Shown here: positions 53,456 to 64,000 of the stretch, one piece after another | Layout: each line of letters opens with the position of its first letter | Position numbering within the stretch: the first letter of the stretch is position 1 | Source: Cacajao melanocephalus | Lineage: Eukaryota; Chordata; Mammalia; Primates; Pitheciidae | Assembly: GCA_963573385.1 (NCBI GenBank) | Contig: CAUYLG010026681.1 | Coordinates: forward strand, 21,807-85,806 | Reading direction: 5' to 3' | Length of the DNA stretch: 64,000 nucleotides | The notes under the pieces: model-generated | Told to the model about the DNA's origin: nothing | Database searches by the model: none | The model's input: the letters and a program-made list of their open reading frames with translations, nothing else | Translations under genes and position numbers: made by a program

Positions 53456-54396
53456 TTTGAAATTGATTCTTCTGTAAGCCATTTCTGAACTGCTCCTAAT
53501 TATCTGGTATACTGGGCCATGACTGTAACTCTTGGGAGGGATTTACTGAAATGAGTCCAAGTGTTTCTTCTCACTGGGCTGTCAGTGATTTTTTTTTTCC
53601 TTGTCAAATGAGTGTTTAATCAAATAGTTTAGGATCAATTATTTTCATCTAGGAAGTTGCTTAGCAGAGCCTCCTCCCTTTGCCTAGTACTTCTAGAGGT
53701 GTGAGTGTGCAGGTGACCCCTCAGCGGTGTGGCTCAGACTTGACTATATGTTACCCAGTTTGGATCTAGTGAAACATTTCACGTTCTCCAGTTTGGCTCC
53801 ACTCACTGCTTGTGATACCCTGCTATACAGGACACAGCAATAAAACATCTCTCTCAAACTTGGCAGTGGATGGTGTGAGTTCAGCAAGTGTACCCTGTGC
53901 CTCTTCACCCTGCCAGCATTCCCTTCCAGGGCAGTGATGGGTCCATGTCAGAGATACTGTTCTACATACCTTTCAGTGCACAGATATTCCCCAGGCCAGA
54001 CCTTGCAGTCTTGTCATTGGTTCTTCTCAGCCTGTGTTGTTTTCATCTGCCCAGTAATGTGCTGGTACCCATTTCTGCAATCTTGGGCTCATTATTCTCA
54101 ACAAATCATTCCGGTGCCATTCAAGTGGCTTCAAACCTGTAGTCACCAGTAGGTGCCCTCTTAGCAGGTGGCCTGGTTGGTGCCATGGTTGTAATCTCTG
54201 AACATGTCAGACACACTCTTTTTTTCCATTCAGAGAAGGCTTTAATGTAAAGAATTGGGGCATCTAGGGAGATTGTGTTAAAAACTAATGCTAAGTTGGC
54301 GAATCCATAAGGAAGTTTGCCAGTGAATTCTCCTAGCGCTTAATAAAATCGGTGCTCCATTTGGTACACTCAATGTACCAAATATATACACACAGA
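53456..54396. other. No recognised feature
   Basis: Unique-looking, GC-moderate intron. The open frames here (up to 84 codons) lack splice support. Confidence 0.5.
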
Positions 54397-54619
54397 TATA
54401 TTTTGCATTGCATTTTATCTGTGTGCCAGTCTTCTCCCACCATCCTGTTAGCTCTTTATGGCAAGAAATAGGTGCTCATGATCTTCATAGTAGTCAGTCA
54501 ATAAATGCCTGTCAAATGAATGAATGAACAAGGTAACAAGTGAGAGGGACAACAGTCAAAGAGATATGCATGTTCTACAGCATTGGTGTGATTGCTCAAC
54601 TTCCCTGGAAATAACCATG
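54397..54619 (+). repeat. Direct duplication copy A
   Basis: tattttgcattgcattttat ... ttccctggaaataaccatg recurs at 55902-56150 at high identity. Contains an L2-like 3' end (cagtcaataaatgcctgtca). Confidence 0.95.
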
Positions 54620-55901
54620 AAGCATGGTGAAAGAGTTGGAGAGTTTAGTAGAGTTGGGGAGCCACCCCTCTCCCACAAGCTAGCACAGCTTTCAAAGTCA
54701 TCGTCACAGTTTCCTCCTCAACATTGCTCTGGGATTCCAGTAACTGGCCTGGTACATGCTGGTACATTTGCACCATTTTAACAGTCAAGCAGTCCCTCTG
54801 AAAGGACGTTCTTTGTCCAGGTCTAGAATGATGATTTTGATTCAACTCCTGGCTTAATATTGCTCACCAATCCCAAATTCCAGACAGGCATCTAATTCCT
54901 GAGTGTATCCAAAATAAGATCAAGCATATTTATGGTTCCAATCTCAGGACATAGTTGTTTTCAATTTATATCCAAAAGGTAATCAAAAATCAATTTAGAA
55001 GTTTATGGCTTTTTTTTAAAGAAAATGTAGAGATGAGATGGAATTACTTTAAAGCAAAAGAAAATTTGAAAGTATTGTTTTTATTCTCTCTGGCACAGTA
55101 TGTCACATGGCATCTTTCTCAAAAAATTTCTCCTCTATTTTCAACTCCTCTGGGTTGATTGGTAGGAGGGTAAGTGCTTTGGATACTTTTTTTGTTTCTG
55201 TTTTATCTCTAGTACTGCATGAAGGTTTTGGCGATATTTAATATAAGCATAAAAACGTTTCCAAATCTAGAATATGTTTGGATATGTCTGGTCATGTTTC
55301 CTATATATTCTCTTGTTATCTTAAAAGGATAATTTTCTGGAAATCCAAGAATCATGTATAGGAAAAAAATCTTTTAAAAATAATTTTCACAACCATCTCT
55401 GTGTGTGAAATATTATGGGGAAGAAAGAACTTGGAAAAATTTAAATGTTTTATTTATATTATTTTAGCTTTGTGTGTCATTTTTTTTAAAAAAAAGAATT
55501 TAGTTTTTAAAAATATTACTCTCTATAATTACATTGTAGGTTAATATAATTACCAACTTTTCCAGGGAATAAAAAGATAATCTACTGGGACTCAAGCAAA
55601 AATAGTAACATTGACCCCTGAATTCATCTTTAAATGTGGTCACTTGTTTGTTGTTTCTGATGGCCATTCATAGAACCAAATTTTGAACCGCGGAAGGTAA
55701 AGAAATATATATGTCTAGGGAATGGATGAGAAAACAGTGACTGCCTTAGATTTGCAGATTTCTCAAAGGAGATCTCCATAAACCATTTCCAAAGACACTT
55801 TAAACCTAACAGTGCAGAGCCATATGAATCATACAGTCTCCAGGAACATTAATCACTCCTCCACTTCTGTCCTCTTTTAACAAAACATGCACACCTTTAC
55901 C
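54620..55901. other. No recognised feature
   Basis: Unique-looking AT-rich spacer between the two duplicate copies. Confidence 0.5.
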
Positions 55902-56150
55902 ATATTTTTGCATTGCATTATATCTGTGTGCCATTCTCCTCCCACTATCCTGTCAGCTCTTTATGGCAGGAAATAGGTGCTCATGATCTTCATAGTAGTC
56001 AGTCAATAAATACCTGTCACATGAATGAACAAGGTAACAAGTGAGAGGGACAACTTGTCCTTCTCAAAGGGCATATCTCAACAAGTCAAAGAGATATGTG
56101 TGTTCCACAGCATTGCTGTGATTGCTCAGCTTCCCTGGAAATAACCATGG
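55902..56150 (+). repeat. Direct duplication copy B
   Basis: Same as copy A with scattered substitutions, one tgaa unit fewer, and 28 to 29 extra bases (ttgtccttctcaaagggcat ...) after gagagggacaac. The extra block is bounded by repeats of caac, so copy A probably lost it. Confidence 0.95.
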
Positions 56151-56154
56151 AACG

Positions 56155-56640
<486 letters not shown>

Positions 56641-57065
56641 AGTTGGGCATTCATTGCCCTGGAGTATCAGTTAGCTTAAAGAGAAGGTGACCTGTGAGGA
56701 TCTGTGACAGTGATTGTACAGGAGATGTTGGCAAGTCTGCTTATATAGAGATTCTTTTTAAGACCCCTAGGTGTTCTTCCTAAAAGTGATGTGGTTTTAA
56801 TGAAGGAAAAGGGGCCCAATTTCTTACCTCACTAACAAGCTCTGAGAAATTTCTCTGAGTCACTGTATAGTTAATAGAAGAGGGTTATGTGTTGTAATCT
56901 TCTATTTCTATTCCTTTATCTCCTGGGTCCAAACACTTTGTTTCTCCCTTGAAGAAGCAGAATTAACGTAAGTAATTCCAGTATTACTAATAGAATTAAT
57001 TGGAGTAGCCCTAAGTTGTAATTTAAAAAAATAATAATAAAATGAAATCACTTTGGATACGTATC
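56641..57065. other. No recognised feature
   Basis: Unique-looking sequence. Confidence 0.5.
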
Positions 57066-57168
57066 ATGGCCAGGCATGGTGGCTCACATCTGTAATCCTA
57101 GTGCTTTGGGAGGCCAAGGTGAGAGGACCACTTGAGTGCACGCACGCACGCACACACACACACACACG
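57066..57168 (+). repeat. Truncated Alu left end joined to a CACG/CA microsatellite
   Basis: ggccaggcatggtggctcac runs only to ggaccacttgag (57137), then cacg and CA repeats to 57168. The Alu is cut about 70 bases in. Confidence 0.9.
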
Positions 57169-58000
57169 TTTCACTTTTCTATTTAGAGAAAATGTGCAGC
57201 CAACTAGACTTGTAAGAGAATAAAGAAGACATGAGACATGAAGGGACAAGATTAATATAAACCCTATCAAAATCATATTTAGAAGGTATTTGGGTGTATG
57301 TATTGACATCTACAATGTTCCTTTTTTTTTTTTTTTTGTAATTACATTTCCACTAGGAAGTTACTATCTCAAATATATTCTCCTGTAATATAGACTCTAT
57401 TGTAACTCAAAAACAGACACTTTAATCCTAGTAGGAGAAGAAATAGGAATAAGGATGGGAAAGAGGGCAAGTAAGGTACTGGTCAAAGAGCAAAGACAAG
57501 GAGAGTATACCTCATGGAAGCTGACAGGTTTCTAGGTTGAGTGGAAGGTCCCTCTAGAAGAAAAGCTTAAAGCTTACAATGAGAGAAAGTGACTGGTGGA
57601 GGGAAGGGGGCTGCAGGCACCACTGTCAAGGGGAGTAGAGCCCTGGGCAAGAAGGCAGGAAGTAGGCAGATACAGAGGAGTTACTAGTAGGGAGATGGGG
57701 AAATCAAGGGAGATCAGGCCTAATGTCCTCTGTGTTTTGAATGCCATAGGATGCATGATACCCTGCTCCAATGAGGGTGGAAATTAGGTGGGGATATAAG
57801 GACAGCGAGGCAGATTTGGAATTGTTAAGAGGAATGAGAAAGGGAAATGGCCAACTGTAACCTGGTTTTAAAGACCAGTGGCATTCTATGATCTGTCGAA
57901 ACCTTTACTCAGTTATAGGAAGAAATAAATTTATAATTACCTCAACATTACACTTGCAGAGGATTTAGAATTGTTTCTTTGATATGCCTTTTTATATTCA
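57169..58000. other. No assigned feature; poly-T run inside
   Basis: A poly-T run at about 57320-57337 is not attached to a recognised element. Purine-rich stretch near 57560-57760. No coding support. Confidence 0.45.
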
Positions 58001-58010
58001 GTTATTGTTC

Positions 58011-58301
58011 TTTTTTTGAGGGTCTCGCTCTGTCATCTAGGCTAGAGTGCAGTGGTGCAATTATAGCTCACTGCAGCCTTGAACTCTTGGGCTCTAAGGG
58101 ATACCCCTGCCTCAGTCTCCCGAATAACTAGGACTATAGGTGCGTACCATCATGCCTAGCTAATTTTTATTTTTACTTTTTGTAGAGACAGGGTGTTGCT
58201 ATGTTGCCCAGGCTGGTCTTGAACTCCTGGCCTCAGGTGATGCTCCTATCTTGTCCTTCTGAAGTGTTGAGATGACAGGCATGAGCCACTGCACATGGGC
58301 C
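58011..58301 (-). mobile_element. Alu (AluJ-like)
   Basis: tttttttgagggtctcgctc to gagccactgcacatgggc. Target duplication agttattgttct and agctgttgttct. Confidence 0.93.
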
Positions 58302-58313
58302 AGCTGTTGTTCT

Positions 58314-59166
58314 TACTTTGGGATGGGGGCATTTTGAAAAGACCAATTCACTTCATACAGGTACTAAATGAGGATAAAAAAGAATGGTTCATAGCTAATA
58401 GGATAAAAAATATGTTGGCCTAAAAAAAAAAAATCCATGAACTGTAGATCTGAGCAGAGAAAATGCTATCACTCTAAAAGGATTCTCAGGCTAGACTATA
58501 AGTAACTCCTCAACCTAAACAAAGGTGTGAACAAACATTTAATCTGAAGAACTAATTAAAATTTGTCTTCTTGGAACAAAGCAAAGGAATGAGTCATTCT
58601 AGGCATTTCTTAGCATGAGGTGCCAAGGCTGGCCAGGGCTCTGCTAGTTGCAGTAGGAGCAGTAGCAGTGGTAGAAGTTGCAGTGGACATTTCACAGTAA
58701 TGTGAACTCTGTGTCCCTAAACTCATTTATTTCTCAGGATTTATATTTCCAATTAAGGGTTGCTGCCACTTGATGGTGGAAGTGTTTGTATCTATCAAGG
58801 ATAATGAATTATCAACAAAATACATCTCATCAAAGAAAAATTTTCATCTAGAATAACCAGAATATTAACTTGAGTATCTCTTACTTGTCAAGAACCATGC
58901 ACGGCAGGGAATTATGCAGACGCTTTCCTTCCTTATAAAAGCCAAAGGATGGTCACTGACCGTGGCATTAGGACTTGTTTTCTGTAATCAAAACAGGCCC
59001 ATACAGCTTCTGCTCAGGGTCAGCTCATTCTACTTCTGAACCATTTTTTTTGGGGTCATATATGGAACATTTGTGTTCTGTGTGAACCTGAATACTCATG
59101 GTACAATTTAGCTACTTGACTTCAAAGGGCCAACCTTTATTTCTTTGAATATCACAGATTTCACCA
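58314..59166. other. No recognised feature
   Basis: Unique-looking intron with a short imperfect gcagtag run near 58650. Confidence 0.5.
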
Positions 59167-60624
<1,458 letters not shown>

Positions 60625-60634
60625 GAGAGGTGAG

Positions 60635-62217
60635 TATTTTTAATAGGGCACATTGTTGCCTTGAACAAATTGGGGTTCAGTTGGCAAGGTAGAAGCTCAA
60701 TGGTTATGCAGCAAGCAGGGTCTGCCCTGAGGAGCCATGTGATACCTTTCAAATCTAGTGATTTTTAAGTGATTTCCTGAGTACCATGTAAATATCAGCT
60801 TCTTGATTATATTTCTGTCATGAAATGGAGTTGTTTGCTCACATTGTTTGTCTAGGAGAGGATGTGATGCCATGAATGGGTTATGTCTTTCCATTCTTAT
60901 AAAGAACAGTGGCTGCTTCTTGGCCTTTCACAATAAAGAACCTTTGACTTATGATGTGCATAATGCAAATGCATGAAAGGACCATCCCTCCCAAAGTTCT
61001 CTGGCTTTTCAGTATGATGAAACTAGTAGGGCAACCACAGAAAAGAAATTCCTCAGACCCCTTGCTTTGACCCGTTTTCTGTTTTTCTCATGCTAAAAAG
61101 AAGAGAGGTTTTTCATCTCAGGACTGTTTCTTTGGGCTTGGGATCTTTTCTCCATCTTTCCTTTTTTAGTGTAGCTCTTACTTCACCTGTCTGCTTTATT
61201 CCAACTCTCAGTTAAAGGGCAACCTTGATCCTTCCTTCTTGAAAAGAGATTTGGGGAAACAAATGAGGCACATCTGACTTTAAGAGCCAGGATCACTACA
61301 TACTTTTTAATGTATCTATAAAACTCCAAATGGTCTCCTTTTCATATTTTCTAGTTTCATTTCCTATTCTAGGCCACTAAGACAGAGTCTCAAACTATGT
61401 CATGTGAGCAAATTACAGAATATGAATCCCCAATCTTTGGGGTACTGGGGTCAGAGCCTGAGGAAGCTAGAGCATCCCTGCCTGTTGTATTCGGTTGTAA
61501 GCATGGCTTCTGTTGAATCTAGTGTGCCATACAAATATTACCATTTTCTTTGTGCCATGAGGTCAGAAAGCACAGGAAATGCTGCTTTCAGGCGTGTTTG
61601 GGCATCACTGTTTTTTCTATTCTTCTTCCACACTAAAGCCTGTAGTGACTCCTTTTTTTTTCTTCTTATCTTGTCTCAAATCTACACCTTTGGCTTTTTG
61701 CAAGACTGTCCTGGCAGATGTGATAAACTTGGTTTGTGTTCCTTAAAAACTGTTCCGGGCAAAGCTGTGCTGTATCTTGACTCACTTGTGTAGCTTAATG
61801 TCCCTTTTGTTCATCCCATCTTGAGCCCTGTTATATTCTCCTAGTTTTGCTCTTCCTTTGCTTTTTATAAAGGGGTTTTACAGATGGAAGCTCACCTCAA
61901 CCCCTTTGGTATAAATCAGCTCATTGCCAAAGTTGCAGCAGTTGTACCCTTTGTTCTTTGCAGTTTTGTCTTGCAACACTGACCACTTTGGCCAAGCCCA
62001 GAGATGCCGTCTTCTTTCCACCAAGCCCCCTTTCTCCCACATAAATGCAAGCGTAGAAACTTGGGTAATACTTTGCTAGGAGGTAGTCATTAAGAATAAT
62101 GTGCATTATATTTTCTCATTTATCTTCTTTCCATTTATTTTAGAGTTTATGTTAATCTTCGTGCTAAGGAGAGATAGGTTATAATTAAGCTAAAAAGTGT
62201 TTCTTTGGTTTTTCCAG
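60635..62217 (+). other. HECW2: Unique intron leading to the HECW2 exon acceptor
   Basis: No nameable repeat. The last bases, ttctttggtttttccag, are a good polypyrimidine tract and acceptor. A 129-codon open frame at 61404-61793 has no support as coding. Confidence 0.6.
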
Positions 62218-62325
62218 ATGAGAATTCTCCAGCCAACTTCTGGGATTCTAAAAACAGGGGTGTGACTGGAACGCAAAAAGGGCAAATTGTATGGAGAATT
62301 GAGCCTGGGCCCTATTTCATGGAAC
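62218..62325 (+). CDS. HECW2: Internal coding exon of HECW2 (HECT, C2 and WW domain E3 ubiquitin ligase 2), partial gene
   Basis: HECW2 (NEDL2) is a cytoplasmic NEDD4-family E3 ligase that transfers ubiquitin to substrates such as p73 (family knowledge). Seen here: a pyrimidine-rich run ending tttttccag, then 108 bases open in one frame only, then a donor gtaagt after GGAAC. Taking the first two bases as the end of a split codon, the exon reads [14 protein letters not shown], then [21 protein letters not shown], and ends on the first base of the next codon. I recognise this as HECW2 rather than HECW1, which differs at many of these positions. From memory it lies near residues 98-134, in the conserved N-terminal HECW domain ahead of C2. 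Both borders are phase 1 and 108 is a multiple of 3, so skipping the exon would keep the frame. The other two frames contain stops. No neighbouring HECW2 exon is visible in the window. Confidence 0.93.
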
Positions 62326-62523
62326 GTAAGTAGTTGAGTGTGAAATGTAAACTTACTATTGAACATTGCATAAGTATGCAGAAATCTATGGAGTCTTTTT
62401 CAATGATATTTTGAAATTCTTTGGTTTGGATTTCCATTGCCACGATGGAAAATATATTGTTTTAGAGAATGTTCAGTAAAGAATGTTCACATATTTTGAA
62501 AAAACTGTGTGTGTTTAAATATA

Positions 62524-62857
62524 CAGTTAGCCATCCATATCTGTGGATTCCACATCTACAGATTAAACCAACAGTGTATCAGGAAAAAAAAGATGTCATT
62601 GTGTCTATACTGAACAAGTACAAATGTTTTTCTTATTATTATTTCATAAACAACACAGTATAACAATTATTTGCATAACATTTATATTGTATTAGGTATT
62701 ATAAATTATCTAGAGATAATTTAAAGTATATGAGAGGAGGTACACAGGTTATATCATGTACTCTGATACTTTATATAAGGAACTTGAGCATCTGTGGATT
62801 TTGGCATCCCATGGGGGTCATGGAACCAATCTTGCACGGATATCAAGGGACATTATG
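62524..62857 (+). mobile_element. MER2 (Tigger-group MITE) with TA target duplication
   Basis: cagttagccatccatatctg, gtctatactgaacaagtaca, attgtattaggtattataa, gaacttgagcatctgtggat and gatatcaagggacattatg match MER2 end to end. TA precedes (62522-62523) and follows (62858-62859). Confidence 0.93.
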
Positions 62858-62869
62858 TATGTACATGTT

Positions 62870-62872
<3 letters not shown>

Positions 62873-62905
<33 letters not shown>
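62873..62905. repeat. CA microsatellite with AT-rich flank
   Basis: About 16 CA units, then TA/CA-rich sequence to about 63070. Confidence 0.96.
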
Positions 62906-62906
<1 letters not shown>

Positions 62907-63544
62907 TTACATATATATGCACATAAATATTACACGTACATACATACGCATGTATATATACATAAATATATAGTGCATTTTATATTTTATGTATACATTA
63001 TGAATGTATGGTATGTAAATTATGCATGGTTACTTTAATACTTTACACATTTTTATATACCCTTTATATCTGTAATTAATATTTATTCATATTAATTTCA
63101 GAAAGAATAATTCAAGATTTCATTTAATTTAATAACATGACTTGCCTTTGAAATACCTCATTATAATTTTTGCCAGCAGCAGAGTAACTTCGTATCTGGA
63201 CCCCAGTCTTTTCAAAGTGTTGATGAAATAGCCTGGGTCTCACTGCCATTGAGATCAGCTTACTAGAAAATCAGACACTGGCTGCAAATAACTCAGCTAT
63301 TCCCCAACTAATCCAGTGTTATAGTCATCTGTAAATTCAAATGCTTGTATATAGTACCTGGTTCACAAAAATATCTTGCCCTTTTTTATGTTGGATGATG
63401 GTGTTATTTATAGTTGCCACCAATATTATTGAAAAATAGTAAATACTCAATATATTTTTGTGGAATATATAGAAGAATGAAGGAATAAATGATTTACTAG
63501 TTGGTCCAGGTTAACTTCTTTTTATTATTATTATTATTTTTTTA
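62906..63544. other. No assigned feature
   Basis: AT-rich, unique-looking sequence between the CA tract and the composite element. Confidence 0.5.
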
Positions 63545-63729
63545 TTTTTGAAAGAAAGAAAGAGGAAAGAAAGTGAGAGTGAAAGAAAGAAAAAAAGAAT
63601 GTAAGAGAGAAAGAAAGAGGAAGAGAAAGAGGGAGAGAGAACGGGATTCTTGTTTTATTGCCCAGGTTAGAATGCAGTCTAAAAATGGGTATTAAAAACC
63701 TCTTTTATGCCAATAATTGTGTTTAACAA
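63545..63729 (-). repeat. Composite element copy 2
   Basis: Same parts and order as 45007-45189. The last 70 or so bases (from attgcccagg to ttaacaa) differ from copy 1 at only two positions; the purine tract differs more. Confidence 0.9.
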
Positions 63730-63824
63730 TGGAGACAGGAAGGAATAAGGGATGAAAATAACAAACAAGCAGCCAACCAGTGTTTTACTTAAACCTGTGA
63801 AATGCTATGCAATTGCTGGGGAAT

Positions 63825-64000
63825 GATTTACTTCCAATTATGTGGTCACTTTAAAAATAGGTGTAACGTGATACTGAGAAAAATGTATGTTTTGTGGATT
63901 TGGGGTGGAGAGTTCTGTAAATATTTGTTAAGTTTACTTGTTCCAGGTCTGAGTTCAAGTCCTGGATATCCTTGTTAATTTTCTATCTTGTTGATCTGTC
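63825..64000 (-). mobile_element. Reversed L1 ORF2 fragment, continues past the window
   Basis: ccaattatgtggtcacttta, gtggatttggggtggagagt, tcctggatatccttgttaat and cttgttgatctgtc match reversed L1 ORF2. Confidence 0.9.

Larger units (their letters stand above)
62326..64000 (+). other. HECW2: Start of the next HECW2 intron
   Basis: Begins with the strong donor gtaagtag directly after the exon and runs off the window. It contains a MER2 element 198 bases after the donor, a CA tract, a composite Alu-end duplicate and reversed L1. No further exon is seen. Confidence 0.85.

Noticed and set aside
53888..54152. 72- and 84-codon overlapping frames
   Set aside because: No splice support, two competing frames on the same strand, no recognisable domain.
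57320..57337. Isolated poly-T run as the tail of a minus-strand processed pseudogene
   Set aside because: No recognisable transcript-derived sequence follows, and no target duplication brackets it.
61404..61793. 129-codon open frame upstream of the HECW2 exon
   Set aside because: No splice sites fit its ends, composition is low-complexity in parts (F-rich runs), and it resembles no family. Long frames like this are expected by chance over 64 kb in six frames.

Overview
This is nuclear DNA from a primate, consistent with human. It is AT-rich, has no operon-like gene packing, and is full of primate and mammalian interspersed repeats: about 14 Alu copies or fragments, L1, L2, MIR, MaLR LTRs, an ERV solo LTR, and Tigger, mariner and hAT transposons. 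The only protein-coding sequence I can name is one 108-bp exon at 62218-62325 (+). It has a clean acceptor and donor and encodes 36 residues that I recognise as the N-terminal region of HECW2 (NEDL2, a HECT-type E3 ubiquitin ligase). The preceding HECW2 exon is not visible, so bases 1-62217 read as one very long, phase-1 HECW2 intron. Bases 62326-64000 begin the next intron.

Layout. 1-9 kb: old sequence with MIRs, an L1M tail carrying an Alu, and a reversed L1M interrupted by a MaLR LTR that itself carries an Alu monomer. 9-14 kb: a decayed Tigger1, reversed L1M, a CA/TA tract, hAT fragments and a nested Alu/L1/MaLR patch. 14-24 kb: the most repeat-poor part, containing a candidate unannotated minus-strand exon (18681-18884). 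24-28 kb: a hAT element with an expanded CA tract, an Alu, an L1 tail, a 184-bp inverted duplication (25680-25863 and 26248-26431) and an MLT1-type LTR. 28-38 kb: L1 and L2 pieces, an Alu, and a nearly full-length dead mariner (HSMAR2-like). 38.1-44.2 kb: a full-length but dead L1. 45-51 kb: nested L1/Alu, MaLR/Alu and MIR/Tigger insertions. 51.9-52.8 kb: a complete solo LTR with a 4-bp target duplication. 53-57 kb: a direct duplication of about 225-250 bp. 57-62 kb: more Alus and the approach to the exon. 62.5-64 kb: a MER2 element, a CA tract, a second copy of a composite element also present at 45.0 kb, and the edge of another reversed L1.

No tRNA, rRNA, CRISPR array, operon or phage-like cassette is visible, and I do not see a novel multi-gene system. 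The items most worth checking are the minus-strand candidate exon, the inverted duplication able to form a long hairpin, and the two separate direct duplications. Repeat subfamily names are from memory of consensus sequences. Unaligned boundaries are good to roughly ten bases, except where target duplications fix them.
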